Shown here: positions 42,657 to 51,692 of the stretch, one piece after another
Layout of the letters: each line of letters begins with the position of its first letter
Position numbering within the stretch: position 1 is the first letter of the stretch
Origin: Neisseria sicca
Lineage (GTDB): Bacteria; Pseudomonadota; Gammaproteobacteria; Burkholderiales; Neisseriaceae
Assembly: GCF_017753665.1 (NCBI RefSeq)
Contig: NZ_CP072524.1
Location: 1-64,000, forward strand
Reading direction: 5' to 3'
Length of the DNA: 64,000 bases
The notes under the pieces: generated by a model
Seen by the model: only the letters and a program-made list of their open reading frames with translations
Databases searched by the model: none
Told to the model about the DNA's origin: nothing
Program-made: the position numbers and the translations under genes

Positions 42657-44336
42657 ATGAGTATCGGATTATTACGAGTTTTAGTTCAAAGTCAGACAAT
42701 CAACAGTACCCAGGCAGAGCATTACAACAATATATTGAAAACGGGGCAGGAAATCTTGCCTATGCTTTTTGCGGATAAGATTATTAGCCCAAGGTCTTTG
42801 GGTGAGTTGGTTGCGCGAGTTTTTAGTTATCCACTCTTGGATTTACATTATTATCCACGTAACAATATTGTTATGGATGTTTTGACCGAAGAACAGATGG
42901 TTCAGAATCGCTGTGTTCCGATTTTTCGTCGCGGTCGAAAGGTATATTTAGCGGTTTCAGATCCTACTCAAATCCAAAGTTTTCAAAAAATAGCTTTTGC
43001 TTCAGGAGTGACAGTTGATTTGGTTGTCGTACCTGACGATCAATTAAGTTCCCTTCTAGAATGGTTAGGACAACGTTCTACTACCATCTTAAAAGAAATT
43101 AGTGAAGAACAAGAAGCTGCTCAACCCTCACAAGCTCTCTACATTGACAATGAAGAAGCTGAAGACGGTCCTATCCCTCGTTTTATTCACAAAACTTTAT
43201 CGGATGCACTAAACGCAGGCGCATCTGATATACATTTTGAATTTTACGAACAAATGGCTCGTGTTCGTTTTCGCGTAGACGGTCAGCTAAGAGAAGTGGT
43301 TCAACCGCCTGTTGCAGTACGCGGACAGCTGGCTTCACGTATTAAAGTAATGGCGCGTTTGGATATTTCTGAAAAACGTGTGCCACAAGATGGTCGCATT
43401 CAGATTGCTTTCCATAAACATGGTCGCCCCATTGATTTCCGCGTGAGTACGCTACCTACCCTTTTTGGTGAAAAAGTGGTAATGCGTATTCTGAATTCTG
43501 ATGCGGCAACTTTAAATATTGACCAGTTGGGATTCGAGCCTTTCCAAAAAGAAATGCTGCTTGAGGCCATTCATCGCCCTTATGGCATGGTATTGGTAAC
43601 AGGTCCGACAGGTTCAGGTAAAACCGTATCGCTTTATACCTGTCTGAATATTTTAAATACAGAGGACGTCAATATTTCCACCGCAGAAGACCCTGCAGAG
43701 ATTAATTTACCAGGCATCAACCAAGTCAACGTCAATGATAAACAAGGTTTGACTTTTGCTGCAGCATTAAAATCTTTCTTGCGTCAAGACCCTGACATCA
43801 TCATGGTAGGTGAGATTCGTGATTTGGAAACTGCGGATATTGCCATCAAAGCGGCACAAACCGGACATATGGTGTTTTCAACGTTGCATACCAATAACGC
43901 GCCTGCGACCCTATCCCGTATGTTGAACATGGGGGTTGCTCCATTCAACATTGCCAGTTCTGTCAGCTTAATTATGGCACAACGACTATTGCGTCGTCTG
44001 TGTTCGAGCTGTAAGCGTGAAGTTGAGCGCCCCCCTGTTCCCGCATTGAAAAAAGCAGGATTTACAGATGAAGATTTAGCAAAGGATTGGAAACTCTACC
44101 GTCCTGTCGGCTGCGATAGTTGCCGTGGTAAAGGCTTCAAAGGCCGTGTCGGCGTCTACGAAGTGATGCCGATTACCGAGGAAATGCAACGTGTCATTAT
44201 GAATAATGGTACGGAAGTTGATATTATGAACATGGCCTATAAAGAAGGCATGGTCGATTTACGCCGCGCAGGTTTGTTAAAAGCTATGCAAGGTTTGACT
44301 TCATTAGAAGAAGTTATTGCTCACACTAACGATTAA
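42657..44336 (+). CDS. pilF: Type IV pilus assembly ATPase PilF (PilB)
   Basis: The hexameric cytosolic ATPase that powers pilus extension; Neisseria call it PilF, others PilB. The 559-residue protein has an N-terminal T2SSE/MshEN-like domain. Next come DGQLREVVQPP and IKVMARLDISEKRVPQDGRI, and then Walker A GPTGSGKTVSLY. The Asp box is EDPAEINLPGINQVNVN, Walker B is DPDIIMVGEIRDLETADI and the His box is GHMVFSTLHTNNAP. A tetracysteine zinc site is formed by CSSCKRE and CDSCRGKG. It begins the pilF-pilG-pilD-coaE run. Confidence 0.97.
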   Translation: MSIGLLRVLVQSQTINSTQAEHYNNILKTGQEILPMLFADKIISPRSLGELVARVFSYPLLDLHYYPRNNIVMDVLTEEQMVQNRCVPIFRRGRKVYLAVSDPTQIQSFQKIAFASGVTVDLVVVPDDQLSSLLEWLGQRSTTILKEISEEQEAAQPSQALYIDNEEAEDGPIPRFIHKTLSDALNAGASDIHFEFYEQMARVRFRVDGQLREVVQPPVAVRGQLASRIKVMARLDISEKRVPQDGRIQIAFHKHGRPIDFRVSTLPTLFGEKVVMRILNSDAATLNIDQLGFEPFQKEMLLEAIHRPYGMVLVTGPTGSGKTVSLYTCLNILNTEDVNISTAEDPAEINLPGINQVNVNDKQGLTFAAALKSFLRQDPDIIMVGEIRDLETADIAIKAAQTGHMVFSTLHTNNAPATLSRMLNMGVAPFNIASSVSLIMAQRLLRRLCSSCKREVERPPVPALKKAGFTDEDLAKDWKLYRPVGCDSCRGKGFKGRVGVYEVMPITEEMQRVIMNNGTEVDIMNMAYKEGMVDLRRAGLLKAMQGLTSLEEVIAHTND

Positions 44337-44407
44337 ACCATTGAATCGAAGAAATACGGGGACTTTTGTTTTCTTCATTCTTAAACATTAAACCAAGGGG
44401 TAACAAA

Positions 44408-45649
44408 ATGGCTCAAGCAGAGCAAAAAAGAGGCTTATTCGCTCAAAAAAATAAAGGCAAACGTTTTACGTTTGAAGGTAAAAATACCAATACGGATCAA
44501 TTAGTCCGAGGCGAAGTAGTCGCCAAAGACGAAGAAGAAGCGCGTAAAAAGCTCCAACGCCGCGGGATACGCCCTTTACGTATCAGTAAAGTAAAGGCAA
44601 CCAAAAAGCGTCGTATTACTCAGGAAGACATTACAGTTTTCACCCGTCAACTCGCCACCATGATGAAAGCAGGTCTGCCTTTAATGCAGGCTTTTGAAAT
44701 TGTCGCACGCGGACACTCCAACCCATCCATGACTGAAATGTTGATGCAAGTCCGTGCAGATGTGGAACAAGGTAGTGCATTAGGTAAATCATTTGCCAAA
44801 TACCCAAAATATTTCGACCGTTTTTATTGCAATCTGATTGCGGCTGGCGAGACCGGTGGTGTTTTAGAAAGCCTGTTGGATAAACTTGCTGTATATAAAG
44901 AGAAAACACAAGCCATTAAGAAAAAAGTAAAAACTGCATTGACGTACCCAATTTCTATTGTGGTTGTTGCGGTTGTACTGATTTTCGTAATGATGCGCTG
45001 GGTTTTGCCTGCATTTAAAGAGGTTTACTCCAATATGGGAGCAGAATTACCAGGTATGACACAAACAGTCATGAGTATTTCCGACTTTTTTGTGGAATAT
45101 GGCTGGATCATGATTATTGCAGCAATTGGCATTGGATTTGGTGTATATAAATTGCATCAGAAATCTCCTGAATTTCAAAAACGTGTAGATGCCATGGTTT
45201 TACGTATGCCTATTTTTGGCTCTATCATTCGTAAAGCAACTATTGCACGTTGGGCTCGTACTACTTCTACCTTATTTGCTGCCGGTGTCCCTTTGGTTGA
45301 GGTTTTAGATTCTGTATCAGGTGCTGCCGGCAATATACTCTATGAAGAAGCAACGCAAGACATCCGTGCAAAAGTTACTCAAGGCCTCTCTTTGACTTCA
45401 AGTATGCAAAGTACGGATATGTTCCCGAATATGGTTATTCAAATGGCTGCTATTGGTGAAGAGTCAGGTTCGTTAGATGATATGTTAAATAAAGCTGCAG
45501 AGTTTTATGAGGAAGAAGTTGATAACTCTGTATCACAACTATCTTCTTTGATGGAGCCGATTATCATGGTGGTTTTGGGCTCCATTATCGGTACAATCCT
45601 CGTGGCGATGTATCTGCCGCTGTTTAACCTCGGTAACGTAGTAGGTTAA
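44408..45649 (+). CDS. pilG: Type IV pilus inner-membrane platform PilG (PilC)
   Basis: The polytopic platform protein that couples the PilF motor to pilin assembly; called PilG in Neisseria, PilC elsewhere. It has 413 residues and two T2SSF domains. The first is ITVFTRQLATMMKAGLPLMQAFEIVA ... FDRFYCNLIAAGETGGVLESLLDKLA. The second is WARTTSTLFAAGVPLVEVLDSVSGAAGN ... NMVIQMAAIGEESGSLDDML. There are three hydrophobic segments. The frame opens at 44366, but ATG 44408 with AAGGGG just upstream gives the natural start (MAQAEQKRGLF). pilD follows one base after the stop. Confidence 0.96.
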   Translation: MAQAEQKRGLFAQKNKGKRFTFEGKNTNTDQLVRGEVVAKDEEEARKKLQRRGIRPLRISKVKATKKRRITQEDITVFTRQLATMMKAGLPLMQAFEIVARGHSNPSMTEMLMQVRADVEQGSALGKSFAKYPKYFDRFYCNLIAAGETGGVLESLLDKLAVYKEKTQAIKKKVKTALTYPISIVVVAVVLIFVMMRWVLPAFKEVYSNMGAELPGMTQTVMSISDFFVEYGWIMIIAAIGIGFGVYKLHQKSPEFQKRVDAMVLRMPIFGSIIRKATIARWARTTSTLFAAGVPLVEVLDSVSGAAGNILYEEATQDIRAKVTQGLSLTSSMQSTDMFPNMVIQMAAIGEESGSLDDMLNKAAEFYEEEVDNSVSQLSSLMEPIIMVVLGSIIGTILVAMYLPLFNLGNVVG

Positions 45650-45650
45650 T

Positions 45651-46514
45651 ATGTTGGAATCTTTGGATACATTAGCGCCATTCGCTATTCCGCTATCTAT
45701 TGTCGTTGGTTTGTTAATCGGAAGTTTTCTTAATGTTGTCATTTACCGCGTTCCTGTCATGATGGAACGCGGTTGGACTCAGTTTGCGAAAGAGCATTTG
45801 CAACTTGAATTAACGGAAGAAGAGCAGCAACCATTCAATTTGATGAAACCGGATTCACGCTGCCCCAAGTGTCATGCTCCGGTAAAGGCTTGGCAAAATA
45901 TTCCGATTGTCAGTTATCTGATGCTTGGCGGTAAATGCGGTTCGTGTAAAACGCCCATCAGCATCCGTTATCCCTTAATCGAATTATTGACCGGTATATT
46001 GTTTGGCGTAGTGGCGTGGCAATATGGCTGGACGATGGTTACATTTGGTGGGTTAATATTGACTGCAATATTGATTGCATTGACCTTTATCGATGCGGAT
46101 ACTCAATATTTACCTGACAGCCTGACCCTGCCGTTGATATGGTTAGGCTTGCTGTTTAATTTGAACGGCACATTCGTACCATTGAAATCCGCCGTCTTAG
46201 GTGCAGTTTTCGGTTACATGAGCTTATGGTTGTTATGTTTCATCTATAAGCTTTTGACTGGAAAAATCGGTATGGGTAACGGCGATTTTAAATTGCTGGC
46301 TGCTCAAGGTGCATGGCTTGGGGTCGGCATTTTACCTGTATTGGTTTTTATGGCAGCATTAATCGGTCTGATTGGAGCGATTATCGGGCGGGTTGCCAAA
46401 GGACAATATTTTGCTTTCGGTCCGAGTTTGGCCATTGCTGGCTGGATTATTTTGGTAGCCAACGAGCCGGTACATCGTGCCGTCACTTGGTGGCTGACAA
46501 AATCAGGATTTTAA
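45651..46514 (+). CDS. pilD: Prepilin peptidase / N-methyltransferase PilD
   Basis: A bifunctional inner-membrane aspartic protease that cleaves type IV prepilin leaders and methylates the new N-terminus. The 287-residue protein has the zinc-like tetracysteine CPKCHAPVKAW ... CGSCKTPI. The catalytic aspartates are in FIDADTQYLPD and in MGNGDFKLLAAQGAWLG. About eight membrane helices are seen. Its start lies one base after the pilG stop and coaE begins one base after its own stop. Confidence 0.96.
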   Translation: MLESLDTLAPFAIPLSIVVGLLIGSFLNVVIYRVPVMMERGWTQFAKEHLQLELTEEEQQPFNLMKPDSRCPKCHAPVKAWQNIPIVSYLMLGGKCGSCKTPISIRYPLIELLTGILFGVVAWQYGWTMVTFGGLILTAILIALTFIDADTQYLPDSLTLPLIWLGLLFNLNGTFVPLKSAVLGAVFGYMSLWLLCFIYKLLTGKIGMGNGDFKLLAAQGAWLGVGILPVLVFMAALIGLIGAIIGRVAKGQYFAFGPSLAIAGWIILVANEPVHRAVTWWLTKSGF

Positions 46515-46515
46515 T

Positions 46516-47145
46516 ATGACTTTATGGATAGGTTTGACAGGCGGTATCGGCAGCGGGAAATCTCAAGCAGCAAAAATCTTTTCTGATTTGGGAGTTCCGC
46601 ACATTGATGCCGATGCCCTGAGTCGAAACCTGACGGCGGATAACGGTATAGCATTACCGGCTATCCGCCGTCTTTTTGGCGACAAGGTTTTTCATACTCA
46701 AAACAGTCTGAACCGTGCTGCTTTGAGGGATATTGTTTTCAGACGACCTCAAGCCAAAAAAGAATTGGAAGAGGTATTACTGCCTTTGATTTTAAATGAA
46801 ATCAAATCAGCAAAGACCTGTTATCCCGATGCGGCATACGGCATCATCGATGTCCCCTTGCTGGTTGAAAATCCGGAATTTTTGGCAGCTGTTGATAGAG
46901 TATTGGTGATTGATGTTTCTGAAGCAACACAAATTCTTCGCGTTCAGCAAAGAAGCGGTTTGAACACAGAAGAGATCAAGCGCATTATGAATACTCAGTC
47001 CAACCGCAAAACGCGGCTGCTCTATGCAGATGATGTTTTAGAAAATGAAGGAACTTTATCTGAATTGGCCAAGAAGATTCAGGAACTGAATAGGTTTTAT
47101 CTGGGATATGCCGGCAACTCAAAATTTGGTACATCATTGCCCTAA
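46516..47145 (+). CDS. coaE: Dephospho-CoA kinase
   Basis: The last step of coenzyme A synthesis. The 209 residues start with the P-loop WIGLTGGIGSGKSQAAKIF, followed by IDADALSRNLT and PLLVENPEFLAAVDRVLVIDV, and QILRVQQRSGLNTEEIKRIMNTQ. This matches the family. It follows pilD by one base, as pilD-coaE does in many proteobacteria. A reverse DUS in the gene encodes FRRPQ. coaBC, an earlier enzyme of the pathway, is at 61.5 kb. Confidence 0.96.
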   Translation: MTLWIGLTGGIGSGKSQAAKIFSDLGVPHIDADALSRNLTADNGIALPAIRRLFGDKVFHTQNSLNRAALRDIVFRRPQAKKELEEVLLPLILNEIKSAKTCYPDAAYGIIDVPLLVENPEFLAAVDRVLVIDVSEATQILRVQQRSGLNTEEIKRIMNTQSNRKTRLLYADDVLENEGTLSELAKKIQELNRFYLGYAGNSKFGTSLP

Positions 47146-47194
47146 CGTGAAATATCCCTATCAACAGACAAAGCATATTGGAAATCCAACAATC

Positions 47195-47235
47195 AAAAGG
47201 TCGTCTGAAACTGTGTTTGGTTTTTCAGACGACCT
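47195..47235 (+). terminator. DUS-pair hairpin after coaE
   Basis: AAAAGGTCGTCTGAAACTG pairs with TTTTTCAGACGACCT, 49 bp after coaE. No T-run follows on the plus strand. Confidence 0.5.
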
Positions 47236-47301
47236 ACTTGACAGAAAACAGATAATTCAATTTTAAGAACTCGGAAGCCAATACGGCGAAAAGTTTAAAC
47301 A

Positions 47302-47583
47302 ATGGAAAATGGATACCCAAATAATCGACCTCCCTTAGAAAAAAGAATTTTTTATCTGGAGCATTCAGGGCAGTATCTGATGGTTTGCGCCCTATCAGAT
47401 TACTCCCACAATAAACATACTGTCGTTATGGCAAATTTTCTCTGTCCAAATGAAACAATGGATTGAAGGAATTTAGATAATTTATTCAATGAGTTGGTTT
47501 TAGAGGAATTACAGTCTTCATTTATGGATTGGTATCCAACTATTGAAGAGGCAATTAGCCATCATTTAGAAGGCTTTTCGTAA
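47302..47583 (+). pseudogene. Small gene interrupted by an in-frame TGA
   Basis: A 94-codon frame from ATG 47302 to TAA 47583 is broken by TGA at 47464-47466 (codon 55). The first part reads MENGYPNNRPPLEKRIFYLE and later VVMANFLCPNETMD; after the stop it continues RNLDNLFNELVLEELQSSFMDWYPTIEEA and ends HLEGFS. The protein-like character on both sides suggests a single TGG-to-TGA change rather than chance. The family is not recognised, and the ribosome site is weak. It lies between coaE and yacG, a place that often holds zapD or small hypothetical genes. Two independent short genes are an alternative. Confidence 0.55.
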
Positions 47584-47621
47584 CAAGCATAAAATAAAGA
47601 ATGATTTGGAAGGAATAAATA

Positions 47622-47816
47622 ATGACTGAAGTAACGACTGTGAAATGTCCGACCTGTCAAAAGTCGGTGATATGGAATGAAGAGAGTAAATACCGACCTT
47701 TTTGCAGTCAACGTTGCCGATTGATTGACTTAGGCGAATGGGCGCAAGAGAAATATACGGTTGCAGCGGAAGAAGATGATACTTTATCCGATTCAATAGT
47801 CGGAGGCTTACAATAA
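47622..47816 (+). CDS. yacG: DNA gyrase inhibitor / zinc protein YacG
   Basis: A 64-residue zinc-binding protein; E. coli YacG inhibits gyrase by binding GyrB. The four zinc ligands are in VKCPTCQKSV and FCSQRCRLIDLGEW, with the family phrase RPFCSQRCRLIDLG. The acidic tail EEDDTLSD is also typical. AAGGAA precedes the ATG. It follows coaE in many proteobacteria, as here, although a broken small gene intervenes. Confidence 0.92.
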   Translation: MTEVTTVKCPTCQKSVIWNEESKYRPFCSQRCRLIDLGEWAQEKYTVAAEEDDTLSDSIVGGLQ

Positions 47817-47918
47817 ACTGTATTTAAAACGTTTTTTTGAGGTTATGCAGCCCCCCCTTTTTTCTCCTTGGTAGGCATTTGTTTGGTAGGATGCCATTAT
47901 GGTAATGGCTGTCCAAGC

Positions 47919-48848
47919 TTATGTTTCAGACCAATGTCGGGCATTTTTCATGTCTTGTTCGATTTGTACTTTTAATTCGGCGATACTGTCGAATTTTTTT
48001 TCGTCGCGTAATTTGTGCAGAAAACGGACGTTCAGGCGTTGGCCATAAATGTTTTCATTGAAATCAAATAGATGGACTTCAAGTTTTTGGGCGCGGTTGT
48101 TGCTGACAGTAGGGTTGAATCCGAAACTTGCCACGCCGCGTTTTGTGCCGAAAGTGCCATCTACTTCAACAACAAATACCCCGCTTAAGGCGTAATGGTG
48201 GGGAGGGAGTTGGATGTTGGCGGTGGGGGCGTTGATGGTGCGGCCGAGTTTTTTACCGTGTTTGACTTTGCCGCTTAAGGTGTAATCGTGTCCCAGCAGT
48301 TTTTTGGCATAGTCTAATCGTCCTTCAGAAAGCGCATTACGCACGGCGGTACTGCTGGTACGGATGTCTTCTACGATAACAGATGGGGTACGATCGGTTT
48401 GAATATCAGGTTGTGCTGCCAAAAGTTCGAAATCGCCACGGCGACCTGCACCGAAACGGAAGTCATCTCCAATCAGCAGATAACGCGTATTCAACGTCTT
48501 GCGTAAAAGCAGATTGATAAAGTCTTGGGCATCCATATCGGCAAATGTTTGGTTAAACCGCAGCACCCAAACTGCATCGACACAGCCGGTTTGTTCAAGC
48601 AAATTCAGTTTGGTGCGCAGAGGGCTGATACGGTAGGGCTGTTTTTTACCGGTTTGTCGGGCAAAAAATTCTTTGGGTTGTGGTTCGAAGATAACGACGA
48701 CGACAGGAAGCCCCCGTGCATCGGCTTCTTGCTTGAGTTTTTGGAGAATGTGTTTGTGTCCGAGGTGTACGCCGTCAAAATTGCCGATGGTAACGGCACT
48801 TCCCTGAGGGAAGTCGGGCGTGCGATGCTGACCGAGCCAGATTTTCAT
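47919..48848 (-). CDS. ribF: Bifunctional riboflavin kinase / FAD synthetase
   Basis: Makes FMN and then FAD from riboflavin. In the 309-residue protein the N-terminal adenylyltransferase domain has TIGNFDGVHLGHKHIL and RYLLIGDDFRFGAGRRG. The C-terminal flavokinase domain has GKVKHGKKLGRTINAPTANIQL and GVASFGFNPTV. FMN and FAD made here would feed NqrB, NqrC and NqrF, DusB and CoaC encoded in this window. It is monocistronic and followed downstream by the yacG region. Confidence 0.96.
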   Translation of the reverse strand: MKIWLGQHRTPDFPQGSAVTIGNFDGVHLGHKHILQKLKQEADARGLPVVVVIFEPQPKEFFARQTGKKQPYRISPLRTKLNLLEQTGCVDAVWVLRFNQTFADMDAQDFINLLLRKTLNTRYLLIGDDFRFGAGRRGDFELLAAQPDIQTDRTPSVIVEDIRTSSTAVRNALSEGRLDYAKKLLGHDYTLSGKVKHGKKLGRTINAPTANIQLPPHHYALSGVFVVEVDGTFGTKRGVASFGFNPTVSNNRAQKLEVHLFDFNENIYGQRLNVRFLHKLRDEKKFDSIAELKVQIEQDMKNARHWSET

Positions 48849-48911
48849 GAGTTATTTATGCGGTTCGTAAACGGACGGGTATTGTAAACGTTCTTGGTGT
48901 TTATATAAACC

Positions 48912-48945
48912 ACAGGTCGTCTGAATATGTTTTCAGACGACCTGT
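48912..48945. terminator. DUS-pair hairpin
   Basis: CAGGTCGTCTGAA and TTTTCAGACGACCTG form a tight hairpin just downstream of the 48953 lipoprotein gene on the minus strand. Confidence 0.6.
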
Positions 48946-48952
48946 ATCGTCG

Positions 48953-49345
48953 TTACCACCAAAACGGCGGACGGTAAAAAGGGTAACCCCAAGGGTCGTA
49001 ATAGTTGTAATAATAGCGTGCTTCTTGGAGCTGCTGCTGGGAAATGTAGTTTTGCCATGCCATTTTGTAGCAGGCTTGGAACATGGGGTCGGAAACTTTA
49101 TCTATATATTTCAGGCGGAAGGATTTTTGCTGTTCTACTGTTTGAACGGAGCGGTTATCCGCCAGCTCAAACTGTTTTTGTATCAATCGGGCGGTTTCGG
49201 GGTCGCACTGGGAGGCCAAGTGGATTTGCAGGTTTTGTTCTTCCTGTTTCCGAGCCTGTGCGCGTGCGGCGAGTTGCTCCGGCGTGGCGGCGCAGGCAGT
49301 CAGGAATGCAAGGGTGAAGAGCGATAAAAAGCGTAATGGGTTCAT
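48953..49345 (-). CDS. Small lipoprotein with Tyr/Trp/Pro-rich tail
   Basis: A 130-residue lipoprotein precursor (lipobox FLTAC, Cys18). The mature part is a helical, Gln-rich segment (LAARAQARKQEEQNLQIHLASQ) with two cysteines (SQCDPET and FQACYKM). It ends with an aromatic tail YYYNYYDPWGYPFYRPPFWW. No domain is recognised; similar Tyr/Trp-tailed lipoproteins occur in Neisseria. The function is unknown. It is monocistronic between ispH and ribF, with DUS hairpins on both sides. Confidence 0.7.
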   Translation of the reverse strand: MNPLRFLSLFTLAFLTACAATPEQLAARAQARKQEEQNLQIHLASQCDPETARLIQKQFELADNRSVQTVEQQKSFRLKYIDKVSDPMFQACYKMAWQNYISQQQLQEARYYYNYYDPWGYPFYRPPFWW

Positions 49346-49417
49346 GATGTTGCCCCTTTAAGGTGATGATAACCAATGTACGCTGACGGCTGGTCGAGTG
49401 CAAGGGGTAAATAGGTA

Positions 49418-49463
49418 AAGGTCGTCTGAAAACCTTGAAACTCGGTTTTCAGACGACCTTTTT
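49418..49463 (-). terminator. DUS-pair terminator after ispH
   Basis: AAAGGTCGTCTGAAAACC pairs with GGTTTTCAGACGACCTTT, 38 bp past the ispH stop on the minus strand. Confidence 0.7.
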
Positions 49464-49500
49464 GTTTTACCGCTTGGATGAAAAGGCTGGACTAAGCAGT

Positions 49501-50469
49501 TTAACCTTTGTTGAGGATTTGTTTGTTTTCGCCTTCGCGCCGTAGTTCTTTAGGGAGGACGAAGACGATGCTTTCTTCTGCGCCTTCGCCTTCGCGTATG
49601 GTTTCGTGTCCCCATTGCTGTATGGTTTGCAGGACTTCTCTGACTAAAACTTCGGGGGCGGACGCGCCGGCGGTTACGCCGACTTTGTGTTTGCCTTCGA
49701 ACCATTCGCGTTGCAGGTAGCCTGCGTTGTCGACCATATAGGCATCGACGCCGCGTTGGGCGGCGACTTCGCGCAGGCGGTTGCTGTTGGAAGAATTGGG
49801 CGAGCCGACGACGATGACGATGTCGCATTCTTCCGCTAATTCTTTGACGGCGGTTTGGCGGTTGGTCGTGGCGTAGCAGATGTCTTCTTTGTGCGGGTTG
49901 CGGATGTTGGGAAAACGGGCGTTCAGGGCGGCGATGATGTCTTTGGTTTCATCGACGGAGAGGGTGGTTTGGCTGACGTAGGCGAGTTTGTCGGGGTTTT
50001 TGACTTGCAGTCCGGCGACGTCTTCAACGGTCTCGACCAGCAGCATTCTGCCGGGCGGAAGCTGTCCCATGGTGCCTTCGACTTCGACGTGGCCTTTGTG
50101 TCCGATCATGATGATTTCGCAGTCTTGCGCGTCGAGGCGGGCGACTTCTTTGTGGACTTTGGTCACGAGCGGGCAGGTGGCATCGAATACGCGGAACCCG
50201 CGTTCGGCGGCTTCCTGTTGTACGGCTTTGGAGACGCCGTGTGCCGAGTAAATCAGGATGGCGCCTTTGGGTACGTCGGCGAGGTCTTCGATGAATACCG
50301 CGCCTTTTTCGCGCAGGTTGTCCACGACGAATTTGTTGTGGACGACTTCGTGGCGGACGTAAACCGGTGCGCCGAATTCTTCCAGCGCGCGCTCGACGAT
50401 GCTGATGGCGCGGTCAACGCCAGCGCAGAAACCGCGCGGATTGGCAAGGATGATGGTTTTTTGGGTCAT
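49501..50469 (-). CDS. ispH: 4-hydroxy-3-methylbut-2-enyl diphosphate reductase
   Basis: The final, iron-sulfur enzyme of the MEP isoprenoid pathway. The 322-residue protein has the three cluster cysteines in NPRGFCAGVDRAI, FDATCPLVTKVH and DICYATTNRQTAVKEL. Substrate-binding motifs include VRHEVVHNKFV, GHKGHVEVEG and SPNSSNSNRL. It follows lspA by 26 bp on the same strand; lspA-ispH is a common operon. Confidence 0.97.
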   Translation of the reverse strand: MTQKTIILANPRGFCAGVDRAISIVERALEEFGAPVYVRHEVVHNKFVVDNLREKGAVFIEDLADVPKGAILIYSAHGVSKAVQQEAAERGFRVFDATCPLVTKVHKEVARLDAQDCEIIMIGHKGHVEVEGTMGQLPPGRMLLVETVEDVAGLQVKNPDKLAYVSQTTLSVDETKDIIAALNARFPNIRNPHKEDICYATTNRQTAVKELAEECDIVIVVGSPNSSNSNRLREVAAQRGVDAYMVDNAGYLQREWFEGKHKVGVTAGASAPEVLVREVLQTIQQWGHETIREGEGAEESIVFVLPKELRREGENKQILNKG

Positions 50470-50495
50470 GTGTATGGTCCGGATTTCAGACGACC

Positions 50496-51014
50496 TTATG
50501 GGTTGTCGGTTGTTGGTGCGTCGGTCGGTTTGGGCTCTTTTTTGTGGAACAGTCCGTCCAAAACCAATAAAACGGCACCGACGCAGATAAAGCTGTCGGC
50601 AACATTAAACGCGGGATAATACCAATCCTTCCAGTAAAACAGTAAGAAATCAACCACATGACCGTGAATCAGTCGGTCGATGACGTTACCGAGCGCGCCG
50701 CCGATAATCATGGCTGCGCCGATTTTGCCCGAAAGGCGGAACTCGTCGCGCAGGATAGCGCGGGCGAGATACGCGCTGATGACGAGTGCCAGCCCTAAGA
50801 AAAAGAATTTCTGCCAGCCGTCTTGGTCGGCAAGAAAGCTGAACGCTGCGCCGGGGTTGTAGGCAAGTGTCAGGTCGAATAAAGAGGGGATGATATTGAG
50901 GCGCTCGCCTTCTTGGAAGTGGGCGAGGATTTCCCATTTGGTCAGTTGGTCGAGCGCGATGCCGACCAGCGCGATCAGCAGGTAGGCGGTTTTTTTGGAA
51001 AGGGAGGAAGACAT
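50496..51014 (-). CDS. lspA: Lipoprotein signal peptidase
   Basis: An inner-membrane aspartic peptidase that cleaves prolipoprotein signal peptides after diacylglyceryl transfer. The 172-residue protein has four hydrophobic segments, with the catalytic aspartates in GNVIDRLIHGHVVDF and NVADSFICVGA. It would process all the lipoproteins found in this window (LptE, the three-gene operon, the fHbp-like protein, the adhesin partner and others). The ispH gene lies immediately downstream. Confidence 0.96.
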   Translation of the reverse strand: MSSSLSKKTAYLLIALVGIALDQLTKWEILAHFQEGERLNIIPSLFDLTLAYNPGAAFSFLADQDGWQKFFFLGLALVISAYLARAILRDEFRLSGKIGAAMIIGGALGNVIDRLIHGHVVDFLLFYWKDWYYPAFNVADSFICVGAVLLVLDGLFHKKEPKPTDAPTTDNP

Positions 51015-51267
51015 TTGGTTGAAGCTGCCTGAATAAAAACAAAGCGACTATTTTACCTGAAAGCGCAAAAGCCGTGTTTCAAAAGGTCGTCTGAAAACCT
51101 TTTATTAAAGGGCAAGGCGCAGAGTTTTGCTGGGTTATCGAAAAACCGCGTAAACGCTGCGCGCAAAAACACTGTCATACGTAAAACAAGGTTTATTTGC
51201 TTGATGGGGGTTTGCCTTGCCGATAATATGGCGGCGTTTTTATATGCCTTCCCCGAAAGGATACAGT

Positions 51268-51639
51268 ATGGCTAAAACAAAATCTTTATTGGCAACCGGC
51301 ATTTTGGCGCTTTTCTCCGCCACCGCTTTCGCCGCTCCGCTTCCTGCCGAAATTTACCTTCCCGCAGGCGCGCATACGGTTAAAGCCGATCGTCAGGGCA
51401 ACGGCGAATTCGAATACGAAGCCGAACTGCCCGCACGCGGCAACCCGATTCCATCTTTGGCAAAAAAAGTCATCGCCCACGCGCGCAGCAAAGGTTTTCA
51501 TGTGGTCGAATCTGAAATCAAACACGACGATGCCGATTTGAAATTCAAACGCGGCAGACAAGAATTGGACGTCTCCATCGAAAATAAAGGACACGGCCGC
51601 ATCGAATACAAAGCTGATTTAGACTTGGACAAACGCTAA
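51268..51639 (+). CDS. Small secreted protein, unknown function
   Basis: A 123-residue precursor. A signal peptide (about 1-22, LLATGILALFSATAFA) is followed by a charged, mainly beta mature part (LPAEIYLPAGAHTVKADRQGN; VESEIKHDDADLKFKRGRQELDVSIENKGHGRIEYKADLDLDKR). There is no cysteine and no lipobox. I do not recognise a family; the Lys/Asp alternation suggests a soluble periplasmic protein. The frame is open to 51217, but the ATG at 51268 starts the signal peptide and has GAAAGGA upstream. A DUS terminator follows. Confidence 0.75.
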   Translation: MAKTKSLLATGILALFSATAFAAPLPAEIYLPAGAHTVKADRQGNGEFEYEAELPARGNPIPSLAKKVIAHARSKGFHVVESEIKHDDADLKFKRGRQELDVSIENKGHGRIEYKADLDLDKR

Positions 51640-51654
51640 ATCGAGAAATACCGG

Positions 51655-51692
51655 AAAGGTCGTCTGAAAAGAGGTTTCAGACGACCTTTTTG
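51655..51692 (+). terminator. DUS-pair terminator
   Basis: AAAGGTCGTCTGAAA and TTTCAGACGACCTTTTT with a 5-nt loop, 16 bp after the small secreted protein. Confidence 0.8.
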
